NCBI GenBank assembly: GCA_022009915.1
Contig: CP091730.1
Location: forward strand, 1-64,000
DNA: 64,000 nucleotides
DNA from: Alistipes putredinis
Lineage (GTDB): Bacteria > Bacteroidota > Bacteroidia > Bacteroidales > Rikenellaceae
Direction of reading: 5' to 3'
Position 1 is the stretch's first letter. Each line of letters opens with the position of its first letter. Positions 50,699 to 59,737 of this stretch are shown here, one piece after another. Made by a program: the position numbers and the translations under genes. The notes below the pieces were generated by a model. The model made no database searches, was not told the DNA's origin, and worked only from the letters and a program-made list of their open reading frames with translations.

Positions 50699-51772
50699 TT
50701 AGATGACTGTTCGCTTTTCACTACCCCGCGGGCCAAATCTTCCATGACATGCACCTCTACACCCGCCTTGCGCAGTATGCTCTCCGCGTTGCAATCCACG
50801 AAAAGCGAGGGTTCGTACATGACAAAAAACACACGCGAGAATCCGTAATCGATTATGTGCCGCGAGCAAGACTTGGGGCGGCTCTTCCTTTTCGAGCACG
50901 GCTCCATGGAGGCTGTACATCGTGGCGCCCTTCAAATCGGCTCCTGCGGCAAGGGCCGCATCTATGGCCTCTTCCTCCGCATGCGAAGTGGCGCTGCTGC
51001 GGTGGGTATATCCTTCGAACACCTGCCCCGAGCAGGTTTGAATCACGGCACCCACGCAGTACGACCCGCTGCTGGGCACGCACTCCGCTCCCAACTCGAC
51101 GGCTCGCCGAAGATGCAGATAGTCCTGCCACAGCGGCCGCTCGGGATTACGGTAATACGCGACCGACATCTGTCCCGCCTGCCACGTATCGCAAAGGTGC
51201 ATCCTGCGCGGCGGCATATCGCCCGTAAGCCTCGGCGCCGACGTCTGTCCGACAATCATCGGCGAGACAGCAAGACGGAACTCGTCGAACACGCCTTCGG
51301 ACAGGAACATGGTCAGGACGGCGCTACCGCCCTCCACCATAAGCGTCTGTATGCCGCGCTGCGAAAGAGCCTCCTCGATGCCTTCCGCCGTAATTTCGGG
51401 CAGCCGTATCACGGTAGCCGCGCGGCGCAGCTCTTCGCTCGCTTGGCCGCAGGTAAGGAGTATCTTCTCGCCGTTCCCTTCGGTAAAAAAGCGCGAATGG
51501 GGATCTACGTTCCCGCTGCCGCTTACCACGACCTTTGCAATGTCTTCACAGACACCTCTGCGGATGCGCTCGGCGCGAAGTTTTTCGTCCTTCAAGACCA
51601 GCGAAGGATTATCCGCACGGAGCGTTCCCGCCCCGATGAGTATGGCGTCGCAACCGGCACGCAGTCTGTGTACCTGTTCCCAGTCCTGCGGAGAGGAGAG
51701 TACGAGCCGCCGGCCCGAATTGTCGTTTATGCAGCCGTCCGCAGACACGGCCGCCGAAAGAATTATTCGCAT
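50699..51772 (-). CDS. RibD-like protein with reductase first, deaminase second
   Basis: About 355 residues with two domains of riboflavin synthesis in unusual order. N-terminal half: RibD_C/dihydrofolate-reductase-like (MRIILSAAVSADGCINDNSG, LIGAGTLRADNPSLVLKD, TLMVEGGSAVLTMFLSEG). C-terminal half: cytidine-deaminase-like (CVGAVIQTCSGQVFEGYTHR, SHAEEEAIDAALAAG with the zinc His-Ala-Glu, MEPCSKRKSRPKSC with the two zinc Cys, read after a shift near 50905). Classical RibD has the deaminase first. Possible roles are riboflavin synthesis or a pyrimidine/formamide deaminase-reductase of another pathway. The ATG overlaps the upstream gene end by 10 bp. Confidence 0.78.
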   Translation of the reverse strand: MRIILSAAVSADGCINDNSGRRLVLSSPQDWEQVHRLRAGCDAILIGAGTLRADNPSLVLKDEKLRAERIRRGVCEDIAKVVVSGSGNVDPHSRFFTEGNGEKILLTCGQASEELRRAATVIRLPEITAEGIEEALSQRGIQTLMVEGGSAVLTMFLSEGVFDEFRLAVSPMIVGQTSAPRLTGDMPPRRMHLCDTWQAGQMSVAYYRNPERPLWQDYLHLRRAVELGAECVPSSGSYCVGAVIQTCSGQVFEGYTHRSSATSHAEEEAIDAALAAGADLKGATMYSLHGAVLEKEEPPQVLLAAHNRLRILACVFCHVRTLAFRGLQRGEHTAQGGCRGACHGRFGPRGSEKRTVI

Positions 51773-52956
51773 CGTCTGAGTTCTATCAAAGTTACTTCCG
51801 GACGCGCTCCGATGCGCATCGGATACATCACGCACCCAAGTCCGTCGTTCACGTACAGCGTGCGCAAGCCGCGCCGGTACGCTCCGCTCCAATGTTCGTA
51901 CACCGCCCGCGCGGGAGAGAACTCGCGGCCGAAAAGCCTAAGTTTCATCTGCATCGCATGTACGTGCCCCGAAAGGGTCAAATCCGAACGGTTCATTTCG
52001 CACAGCGTATCCCACAGCTGCGGCGCATGGGCGAGCACTAAATTATACACGGCGGTGTCCACCGAAGCATAGACCGCGGCGACGTCCGTTCCGGCAAGTA
52101 CGGAGTTGTGTCCGTGCAGCCGCGCCTGCTGCGGAAAACCGAGGCCGGTGAGCAATATCGAGTCGCCGCCCGCATGGACATACACCGAACTGTCGGACAG
52201 CAGACACCAGCCCAAGGAGCGTTGAATCTCCGAAAGGGCATGCAGGTTCTGCTCGACAGGCAGCGCCAGAGTGTCCTTTATGTAAAATCCCAAATCGTGG
52301 TTTCCGAGAACCGAATAGACCCCGTAAGGAGCATCTATGCGCGAAAGCAGTTCGAAGAGCGGCGGAGTAATCTCGCTGTAACGTATATTCACCAAATCGC
52401 CGGTGAAAGCCACCAAATCCGGAGAGAGCGAACGCACGGTATCGACCAGCCGCGATATGAACCGCTCGGGATTAATCAGAGAGCCGACGTGCAAATCCGA
52501 AAATTGAACGATTCTAAAAGAGTCGAACCCCTCGGGCAGTCGCGGCGAGCAGACCTGAATCCGCTCCACACGTATTGTCGAACGTCCGACTGTGGCCCCG
52601 CATATCATCACCGCGGCACAGGCCAAACCAGCCGCAATACCTGCGAAGGCATAAATCCGCGAGCCTCTGCGTTTTGCAGCCGCACATCCGGCAACGAGGA
52701 AAAGTTTGAACAGAAGAACGAGAATGAACGAAAACGTGCACCACATCAGAATGTGCATCGTCAGAGGATTCCTGTTGTCTAAAAAAGAGTAGAGCAGCGG
52801 CATGGCGACCACGAGAAAATCGGGCAGCACGACTGAAACCGAGACTACCGTTTTCACTGCTTTGCTCCATCCGCGCGGGCGGACGAGGTTCCTGTAAATG
52901 AAAACATCCGCCGCAAGCGCAGCGGCCAAAAGGCATATTTCGAAAAGCAACATCAT
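51763..52956 (-). CDS. membrane-anchored metallophosphoesterase
   Basis: About 397 residues. N-terminal half with four membrane helices (about 1-135), then a calcineurin-like domain facing the cytoplasm or periplasm: IVQFSDLHVGSLINPERF, LVAFTGDLVNIRYSEI, GVYSVLGNHDLGFY, VLAHAPQLWDTLC and LTLSGHVHAMQMKLRLFG give all five metal-binding blocks. YkuE-type family; substrate unknown. Frame intact. The start at 52954-52956 was chosen from two adjacent ATG codons. Upstream is a promoter inside a repeat array. Confidence 0.9.
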   Translation of the reverse strand: MMLLFEICLLAAALAADVFIYRNLVRPRGWSKAVKTVVSVSVVLPDFLVVAMPLLYSFLDNRNPLTMHILMWCTFSFILVLLFKLFLVAGCAAAKRRGSRIYAFAGIAAGLACAAVMICGATVGRSTIRVERIQVCSPRLPEGFDSFRIVQFSDLHVGSLINPERFISRLVDTVRSLSPDLVAFTGDLVNIRYSEITPPLFELLSRIDAPYGVYSVLGNHDLGFYIKDTLALPVEQNLHALSEIQRSLGWCLLSDSSVYVHAGGDSILLTGLGFPQQARLHGHNSVLAGTDVAAVYASVDTAVYNLVLAHAPQLWDTLCEMNRSDLTLSGHVHAMQMKLRLFGREFSPARAVYEHWSGAYRRGLRTLYVNDGLGCVMYPMRIGARPEVTLIELRRCE

Positions 52957-52985
52957 AATCACGCACTCATTCAAAATTCCGACCG

Positions 52986-53170
52986 CAAAGGTACGAATAA
53001 GTCGAGCGCAAAAGCAAATCCCATTTGCATTTTGCCGAGACGAAGTACCTTGGGCGAAGCCAACGGTACGAATAAGTCGAGTGCAAAAGCAAATTTCATT
53101 TGAGTTTTGCACTATACGAAGTACCTTGGGCGAAGCCAGCGGTACGAATAAGTCGAGTGCAAACAGGCAG
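52986..53170 (-). repeat. tandem array of palindromic promoter-bearing repeats
   Basis: Units begin at 52990, 53065 and 53141 (75-76 bp period); the third is cut after about 25 bp. Each unit is a large imperfect palindrome: AAGGTAC ... GTACCTT outside, GCAAAAGCAAAT ... ATTTGAGTTTTGC inside. On the minus strand the first unit carries a perfect promoter for the metallophosphoesterase gene: -7 TACCTTTG (complement of 52986-52993) and -33 TTTG (complement of 53015-53018) with a 21-nt spacer. The surE copy has the same spacing. Confidence 0.8.
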
Positions 53171-53239
53171 GATTTACGGCATGTATATTGCACCATGCTT
53201 GGCCGAATATCGAATATACTACCTACAAAACAACCGATT

Positions 53240-54539
53240 ATGAAAAGAATCTGTCTGTTGGCAATTTCGGCGGCCATCTGCTTTCCGGCCGCAGCACAAA
53301 ATCATGAACGCGACTACGCTCCGCACGTGAACATCGTAACGAAAAAAATGCGACAAGCACGGCTCCGGCGACAAGCACACGATACGCAACGCCGCGAAAA
53401 ATTTTCGAGAAGACGCACGTGGGCGGATTCCAGCAATCCCACATGCCCAACTACATATTCTCCTCGCCCCACAACCGATTCATGCTCGGCATAGGCGGGT
53501 TCGTGAATATGCGTGCGGCATACGACATGAAAGGCATCGTGGAGAACACGGACTTCATCCCCCGCGACATTCCCACCGAGGCCACCTACGCCACCCGTCA
53601 GGCATTGAGGTTCGACGCCTCCACTTCGCGTCTTTTTCGTCAAGGCTGTGGCCGTCACCCGCTCTCTCGGGAACGTGGTGGCATATATCGAGACCGACTT
53701 CCGCGGCTATCGGGGCGATTTGCGGCTCAGGCAGGCCTACATATCTTTCAAGGGCATGCTCGCCGGCCGCGACATAACGACATTCTGCGACTTGAACGCC
53801 GCGCCAGCCACAGTAGACTTTCAGGGACCCAACGCCTACAACATCACGTTCAGCACAATGATTCGCTACGTACTCGCCATAAACAAGCATTGGAGCATCG
53901 CTGCGGCAGCCGAGATGCCGTCCGTAAGCGCAACGCTGCCCTCCGGACGTTTTTCCGCGATACCTCAAAGGGTGCCAGACTTCCCAGTATACGTCCAGTA
54001 CAACTGGGGCAAACGGAATCCGAGCCACGTAAGGGCTTCGGCCGTACTGCGCGACATGTACTACCATGCCGACGCCACCGACCGCAACATGGCGCAGTTA
54101 GGCTGGGGAGTGCAGGCTGAGCGGCAACGTCCGTTTCGCCAAACGGTTCGACCTGTTTTTCAACGGAATATACGGCAAAGGCATCACGCCTTATATTCAG
54201 GACCTCTCGGGACTGGGGCTCGACCTCGTTCCCCGCAAGTCGGGCGACGGTTCCTTGCAGGCGCTTCCGATGTTCGGATGGTTCGCGGCAATGCAAATCG
54301 ACGTCGCACGCCGCACGTCCGTTGCCGGAGGATACTCGTGGGTGAAAGTCGATTACGGCGACCGTTACGATGCGGCGGGGCTGTACAAGGACGCCACCTA
54401 CATATTCTGCAACCTGTTCCACAACATAACTCCGTTCTGTAAGGTGGCCGTGGAGTATCTGCACGGGATAAAAAACGACACTTCCGGGCACAAGGGAACG
54501 GCCAATCGGGTGCAGGCGATGATTCAATACAATTTTTAG
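53240..54539 (+). CDS. porin-like outer-membrane protein
   Basis: About 432 residues. Signal peptide MKRICLLAISAAICFPAAAQ. Barrel strands: FMLGIGGFVNMRAAYDMKGI, VVAYIETDFRGYRGDLRLRQ, AYISFKGMLAGRDITTFCDL, WGVQLSGNVRFAKRFDLFFN, and a C-terminal Phe (VQAMIQYNF) typical of outer-membrane proteins recognised by Bam. Resembles DcaP/OprP-like porins. Shifts near 53347, 53395, 53635 and 54120. Confidence 0.82.
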
Positions 54540-54547
54540 ACGAAAAA

Positions 54548-54579
54548 TTTGGAGATACGAAAATCTTCGCATACATTTG
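54548..54579 (+). promoter_or_regulatory. promoter of the trp leader
   Basis: TTTG at 54548-54551, 20-nt spacer, TACATTTG at 54572-54579, right after the porin stop and 21 bp before the leader peptide. Confidence 0.75.
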
Positions 54580-54600
54580 CTCCGTTTTTAGGAACGAATC

Positions 54601-54669
54601 ATGACTATGATGCACACGAACATACACGCATGGTGGTGGCAATCGTTGGAGAAGGTAAACAACGACTGA
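54601..54669 (+). CDS. trpL: Trp leader peptide
   Basis: 22-residue peptide MTMMHTNIHAWWWQSLEKVN-ND with three consecutive TGG codons at 54631-54639. A stalled ribosome at these codons senses charged tRNA-Trp. The stop lies inside the arm of the antiterminator. Too short for ordinary gene callers. Confidence 0.88.
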   Translation: MTMMHTNIHAWWWQSLEKVNND

Positions 54670-54755
54670 CGCTCGGATGCGCGTATATGTGAAAAGAATA
54701 GATGAATCAGAAAATCCCGTTGTTTACCGAAAATAAACAACGGGATTTTTTTTTA
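54654..54755 (+). promoter_or_regulatory. trp attenuator (antiterminator/terminator switch)
   Basis: The segment GGTAAACAACG (54654-54664, end of the leader peptide) is complementary over 11 nt to CGTTGTTTACC (54719-54728 region). The same CGTTGTTTA also pairs with the downstream TAAACAACG to form a terminator (AAATCCCGTTGTTTA / TAAACAACGGGATTT, about 54712-54748) followed by eight or nine T. The two pairings exclude each other. This matches the logic of the Bacteroid-trp RNA class known from Bacteroidetes. Confidence 0.85.
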
Positions 54756-54800
54756 CGATAAAGTCGATTGCTAATGTCAAATTAAATAAAAACGGAAATT

Positions 54801-56169
54801 ATGGAAAAAGACGAAAAAGTTTCTGCTCAACGACTCACAGACTGCCCACACGCTGGTACAATATCGTGGCGGACATGCCCAACAAACCGCTGCCGCCGCT
54901 GAATCCGGCTACGAAGAAACCGGTAACCAAAGAGATGATGTCGGCCATATTCGCCGAAGAGCTCATGAATCAGGAGATGTCCACCGAACGCTACATCGAC
55001 ATTCCGGAGCAGGTGCAGGACCTCTACAAGATATGGAGAAGCACTCCGCTGGTCAGAGCCTACAATCTGGAAAAGGCGCTGGACACTCCCGCCAAGATAT
55101 ACTTCAAGAACGAGGGCGTATCTCCCGCCGGTTCGCACAAGCCTAACACCGCGATTCCGCAGGCATACTACAACTACAAGCAGGGCATAAAGCACCTTAC
55201 CACCGAAACAGGAGCCGGTCAGTGGGGTTCCGCCATAGCACTCGCCTCGCAATACTTCGGAATAGACCTCAAAGTGTTCATGGTCAAGGTCAGCTACAAC
55301 CAGAAGCCCTACCGCAAACTGATGATGAATACGTGGGGTGCGGACGTGTACGCTTCGCCGAGCGAAATCACCGAAGCGGGACGTGCGGCGCTCGCAGCCG
55401 ATCCCAACTGTTCAGGTTCGCTCGGTCTGGCGATTTCCGAGGCGGTGGAGATGGCCGTCAAAGACCCCGAGAACACGCGCTACTGTCTGGGCAGCGTGCT
55501 CAACCACGTGCTTCTGCACCAGACCGTCATCGGCGAGGAGGCCATAGCGCAGATGGAGATGACGGGCGACTATCCCGACATCGTCATAGGATGCTTCGGC
55601 GGCGGCAGCAACTTCGCGGGCATCGGCTTCCCGTTCCTGAAAGGCAACCTGACCGAGGGTAAAACCACTCGTGTGATTGCCGTCGAACCGGAAAGCTGTC
55701 CGAAACTGACGCGCGGAACATTCCAGTACGACTTCGGCGACGTGGCCGGATTCACTCCGCTGATTCCGATGTACACGCTGGGACACAACTTCCAGCCGGC
55801 CGACATACACGCAGGCGGTTTGCGCTACCACGGAGCCGGCTCGATTGTCAGCCAGCCTGCTCAAAGACAAAGCTCATCGAGGCCCAGTCCATTCCGCAGC
55901 TCGAAACTCTGGCCGCAGGCGTCCTGTTCTCCAAGACAGAAGGCATAATCCCCGCACCCGAATCGACCCACGCCATAGCCGCTACGATTCGCGAGGCGCT
56001 GAAAGCCAAAGAGGAAGGCACGCCGAAGACAATTCTGTTCAACCTTTCGGGTCACGGTCTTGTGGACCTGTACGCATACGAGCAGTATTTCGCCGGCAAC
56101 CTGAAAAACTACAAGGTCACCGATCAGGAAATTTCCAAAACCGTATCGCAGCTGGAAAAGATTATTTGA
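54801..56169 (+). CDS. trpB: tryptophan synthase beta chain, TrpB2 type
   Basis: About 455 residues, PLP enzyme joining indole and serine. Read from MEK at 54801 across early shifts (near 54822 and 54860) into PTRWYNIVADMPNKPLPPLN; SPAGSHKPNTAIPQAYYNYK has the PLP lysine and the TrpB2-specific HKPN, GAGQWGSAIALASQYFG, GCFGGGSNFAGIGFPF binds the PLP phosphate. Shift near 55857; ends VSQLEKII. TrpB2 enzymes act without TrpA, often as indole-salvage enzymes. No trpA adjoins, in line with that, and the attenuator shows Trp control. Confidence 0.93.
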
Positions 56170-56195
56170 GTTTTCGGCAATAAAAACACTCCGAC

Positions 56196-56231
56196 AAAAA
56201 GTCCCGACCTTCTCCGAAGGCGGGATTTTTT
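56196..56231 (+). terminator. trpB terminator
   Basis: AAAGTCCCG and CGGGATTTT pair around ACCTTCTCCGAAGG, which has its own CCTTC/GAAGG pairing; T6 follows. Confidence 0.8.
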
Positions 56232-56252
56232 GTTTTGAGCATGGATATTGCG

Positions 56253-56260
56253 TATCTTTG
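56253..56260 (+). promoter_or_regulatory. -7 box before DUF4491 gene
   Basis: TATCTTTG, consensus match, 31 bp before the gene; likely drives the DUF4491-rarA-zinc ribbon unit. Confidence 0.6.
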
Positions 56261-56290
56261 TCACTTGACAGAAAACAGAATGACGGGAAA

Positions 56291-56609
56291 ATGGAGTTCA
56301 TCGAAGCGCACAACCTTACCGGACTGATAATAGGAGCGGCGACGTTTCTCGTAATCGGTCTCTTTCACCCGCTCGTCATAAAGGGCGAGTACTATTTCGG
56401 CGTGCAGTGCTGGTGGGTATTCATGCTCGCAGGAGCGGGATTCATGTGCGGAGCGCTGCTGCTCGAAAAACGTACTTCTCTCGTCGATTTGCGGCGTGAC
56501 GGCATTCTCGTGTCTGTGGTCCATCGGAGAGCTTTTTCTCTCAACGGCGCCGTGTGGAAAAAGGGCTGGTTCCCGAGTAATCCGAAAAAAAAAACGAAAT
56601 GCGATAAGT
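56291..56609 (+). CDS. DUF4491 family membrane protein
   Basis: About 105 residues: MEFIEAHNLTGLIIGAATFL, IGLFHPLVIKGEYYFGVQCW, WWVFMLAGAGFMCGALLL, then in shifted frames SSICGVTAFSCLWSIGELF and EKGWFPSNPKK. Three membrane helices. Conserved Bacteroidetes family of unknown role. Its stop overlaps the start of rarA. Confidence 0.85.
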
Positions 56610-57883
56610 AATATTCCGCTTGCCGAACGCCTTCGTCCGCAAACTTTGGACGAGTACATAGGCCAGAGCCACCTCGTCGGCAGCGACGGTGTGTTCCGCC
56701 GGTTCCTCGAATCGGGCAGCGTCCCCTCGTTCATTCTCTGGGGACCTCCGGGCGTAGGCAAAACCACTCTTGCGCAACTCGTCGCAAAGGCCTTGAACCG
56801 TCCGTTCTACACCCTGTCCGCTATCAGCTCGGGTGTCAAGGACATTCGCGAAGTGCTGGACAAGGCACGCCAGCAGCGGTTCTTCAATACTCCGTCGCCG
56901 TTCCTGTTCATAGACGAGATACACCGTTTCAACAAAAGCCAGCAGGATTCGCTGCTGGGAGCCGTCGAACAGGGTATCGTGACACTCATAGGCGCCACCA
57001 CCGAAAACCCTTCGTTCGAAGTCATATCGCCGCTGCTGTCGCGCTGTCAGGTGTATGTGCTCAAAGCCATGACCGACGACGAATTGCAGACGCTTCTCGA
57101 CAGGGCGCTTACGAAAGACGCATACCTCAAAGAGCGCAAAATCAAGGTTGAGCAGACCGGAGCACTGTTCCGCTTTTGCCGGCGGAGATGCCCGCAAACT
57201 GTTGAACATATTGGACATAATAGCAGGAGCTACCGACGGAGAGATAACCATTTCGGACCAGAGCGTAACCGAGTGCCTGCAACAGAACATCGCACTCTAC
57301 GACAAGAACGGCGAACAGCACTACGACGTAATTTCCGCTTTCATCAAAAGCGTGCGCGGCAGCGACCCCAACGCGGCAATCTATTACCTCGCCCGCATGC
57401 TCGCCGGCGGCGAAGAGCCTCGCTTCATTGCGCGGCGTCTTGTGATTCTCGCCTCCGAGGACATAGGGCTGGCCAATCCCAATGCGCTTCTGCTGGCCAA
57501 CGCCTGCTTCGATACGGTGCACAAGATAGGCATGCCGGAGGCACGCATAACCCTTGCCGAGACGACTATTTACCTCGCCGCCAGTCCGAAAAGCAATTCG
57601 GCCTACATGGCCATCAACGCTGCAATGGATTTCGTGAGCCGCGATACCACGGCCCGTTCCGTGCCACTGCACCTGCGCAATGCCCCCACCAAACTCATGT
57701 CGCAGCAGGGCTACGGCAGCGGATACAAGTACGCGCACGACTTCGAGGGGCATTTCGCCGACTTGGAATTCATGCCCGAGGGTATGAGCGGCAAAAAATT
57801 CTACACGCCAGACGCGGGCAACGCCTCCGAAGCCAAAATCGAAGGGCGCATGCGCGAGCTTTTGGAAAGACAAGTACAAATAA
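56599..57883 (+). CDS. rarA: replication-associated recombination protein RarA (MgsA)
   Basis: AAA+ ATPase acting at stalled replication forks, about 428 residues. SNIPLAERLRPQTLDEYIGQ, Walker A WGPPGVGKTTLAQ, Walker B LFIDEIHRFNKSQQD, sensor 1 GATTENPSFEV, C-terminal VRGSDPNAAIYYLARMLAGG and YKYAHDFEGHFADLEFMPEG. The start ATG at 56599 needs one extra base (ATG CGA ATA AGT); a shift lies near 57172 and one near 57862, giving the usual end LWKDKYK at the TAA at 57881-57883. Confidence 0.92.
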
Positions 57884-57891
57884 CACGTAAT

Positions 57892-58207
57892 ATGACCGAC
57901 AACGAACAAAAATTCTGTCAGAGTCTGCGGAATGCCTCTGACCGATAAGATTCTCGGCACCAATGCCGACGGAAGCAAGAACGACGAGTATTGCATCTAC
58001 TGCTATAAGGACGGCGCATTCACCGGCAATTTCACAATGGAGGAGATGGTCGAATTCTGCGCCCAGTTCGTGGACCAGTACAACAAGGATACAGGGAAAC
58101 AACTGACACGGGAGGAATACAAGGAACAGCTTCGCCGATATTATCCGAAACTGAAACGGTGGAATACTCCGGCCGACCTTTTTACCCTCATGCCGAATCT
58201 CCGATAA
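57892..58207 (+). CDS. zinc-ribbon protein, C-terminus apparently replaced
   Basis: About 104 residues: MTDNEQKFCQSCGMPLTDKI (read after a shift near 57931), LGTNADGSKNDEYCIYCYKD with the second Cys pair, GNFTMEEMVEFCAQFVDQYN, LTREEYKEQLRRYYPKLKRW. The family of two-CxxC ribbon proteins normally ends at about LKRWK; here the frame runs on as NTPADLFTLMPNLR, which is not family sequence. The change point (about 58165) may be the left junction of the toxin remnant. Confidence 0.78.
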
Positions 58208-58495
58208 AGCGGCAGCTCATCGAGGAGATAAATGCGCTCGACATCGAAGGCATGCCCGAAGTGGACAATTTGTTCGTTCTCCAAGGCTCCTTCATAAATC
58301 AGGAATATCGCCTGAATGGCAATTCGGTATTCCTGCTGGACAATGATGCCTCTTATTGGGGCACGCAGGCTTTGAGAAAAACGGAATGCCGCGGAACGCT
58401 GTTTCGGCATCGCATGCGACGAGAAATACATCCTCGTTTCGGAATACGGCAAGGATGGCAGTAATCCTGAAATCGTATTGTTGAAAAGACGATAG
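58202..58495 (+). pseudogene. fragment of an unknown protein next to the toxin remnant
   Basis: No start of its own: PIKRQLIEEINALDIEGMPE, VDNLFVLQGSFINQEYRLNG, NSVFLLDNDASYWGTQALRK, then in another frame FGIACDEKYILVSEYGKDGS and NPEIVLLKRR before a TAG near 58495. Its place directly before a toxin nuclease fragment suggests either a toxin middle region or an immunity protein of the SMI1/KNR4-like size range; I cannot decide. Confidence 0.5.
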
Positions 58496-58529
58496 TTCTT
58501 ACGCCCCACGATTCGACCAGCCTGCAACG

Positions 58530-58775
58530 TCTGGCCGCCGGACATTAAGAAAAACGCCGACGCCATAATCGACGGGCATGTTTATGAAATTAAGGTACCG
58601 AAAAACAAGCAGGTCGTTCACAACATCAATAAAGGCTCTGGACCAAGCGAGGAGAGTTATTGTCAAAGTGACAGATACACCTTTGACGAATGCAAAATAC
58701 AGATTAGCGGGTGTTATAAAAGAATATGACGAGATTATTATAATACAGCCGGACAGGTCGATAGAATACTATTAA
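58530..58775 (+). pseudogene. CdiA-CT/MuF-type nuclease toxin domain fragment
   Basis: WPPDIKKNADAIIDGHVYEI then KVPKNKQVVHNINKALDQAR and EYDEIIIIQPDRSIEYY. Clearly homologous to the end of the toxin at 34396-35120 (both share PPDIKKNADAIIDG-x-VYEIK) but with a different later half. The IIDG...EIK pattern resembles the acid/Lys catalytic core of CdiA-CT tRNases. N-terminal part is missing; one shift near 58570 and 58630. Confidence 0.65.
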
Positions 58776-58856
58776 AAACACAGAAATCCCTTTCGGGAGT
58801 TCTGCTTGGTTAGCTGGGTACGCGGCCCCGCCTCTTCCCCTTTCGAGGCACTTAAC

Positions 58857-58945
58857 GAATGCAAATATAACGCTTATTCTCGAAAAAGCAATACGAATGA
58901 GGACTTTTATACAAAAACGGGCAAAAAACTTTCATTCGCCCGCAT
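58857..58945 (+). repeat. 89-nt repeat, copy B (inverted to 34164-34252)
   Basis: Begins GAATGCAAATATAA and ends with the 32-nt block 58914-58945, identical to the complement of 34164-34195. About three quarters of the rest also matches. Position relative to the toxin fragment is the same as for copy A. The stretch 58776-59058 holds nothing else recognisable. Confidence 0.75.
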
Positions 58946-59058
58946 GGCGTGGAAGTTTTCGGATGTTCTGCCCAAGATTCCGCGGACTGTGGGAGGTCTT
59001 GCCGTGACACTGTCGAATGTCTCGGGCCGAGGTGCGATTCTTTCGCGACTTGCCCGCC

Positions 59059-59493
59059 CTATGATAATTCCAAATCTCTCCTAACCCGTTTTAACAGTGT
59101 CTTGCAGATTAACTTATGAAACGGTTTTATTATAGCAAAATAGAATTTCCCCATACCGTTATGCAGGCAGACTTTCGTACCGACCGATATGCGCTGGCTG
59201 CCGGGTTCAATGTTTTCGGTCATCAGAGTGACTTCGAAATCAAGATGCCTGTCGATTTTACTTAATGTCGCTATGTTTTCGGATTCGATTTTTGATTAAG
59301 TCGGATATTTTTCCCCTCTCCTTTCAGCCCCCAAAGGTTTTTACTATGGCATTACGCAGACTTCATCAAGGTGCTAATCCACGGCACGGCGCAGAAGAAT
59401 TTGTCAGCCAATTCTTTTTGCACTTATCGGCTGCGTCGTATGGACTATCTCACTGTAATTATCAGCATAATCGAAATGTTCGTTCTGTTCCAT
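59059..59493 (-). CDS. DUF2867-like protein (several frameshifts)
   Basis: About 144 residues if shifts cancel. MEQNEHFDYADNYSEIVHTT at the start (59491-59493), VQKELADKFFCAVPWISTLM and LRNAIVKTFG in other frames (the family block P-W-x-x-x-L-M-x-L-R-N-x-x-V-x-x-F-G), then DFEVTLMTENIEPGSQRISV, LHNGMGKFYFAIIKPFHKLI and LLKRVRRDLELS. DUF2867 is related to the polyketide cyclase/SRPBCC fold by common annotation; function unknown. Confidence 0.65.
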
Positions 59494-59701
59494 AATTAGT
59501 AAAAATCTTTTTTTCTTCATTCTTTTAGGCAAAGGGGTGTGCACATCTTGGGTAACCCGATTAGCCGACATAAGCATCTCTCGACCTCATCCGTTTGCGA
59601 AATTACGAAAAAGCCGTGACAGTTCGCTCAATAACGGCATTAATATTAAGCCTCTTAGCTCCATTTGTCCCATTTTTATCGGTTATTTCAGAGATTTTGT
59701 G

Positions 59702-59709
59702 TAACTTTG
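59702..59709 (+). promoter_or_regulatory. -7 box of the LTA-synthase-like gene
   Basis: TAACTTTG, consensus match, 29 bp before the chosen start. The rest of 59494-59737 shows no gene. Confidence 0.55.
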
Positions 59710-59737
59710 TTTGTTTCGTTAAAGCATGCTTACCGTA

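Noticed and set aside
49453..50907. Fusion of a deaminase end to the MFS transporter
   Set aside because: The first 90 codons are the RibD-like C-terminus and MFS sequence begins in another frame; explained by local indels.
52986..53170. CRISPR-like array
   Set aside because: Only two and a third units, palindromic, no variable spacers; it is a tandem intergenic repeat.
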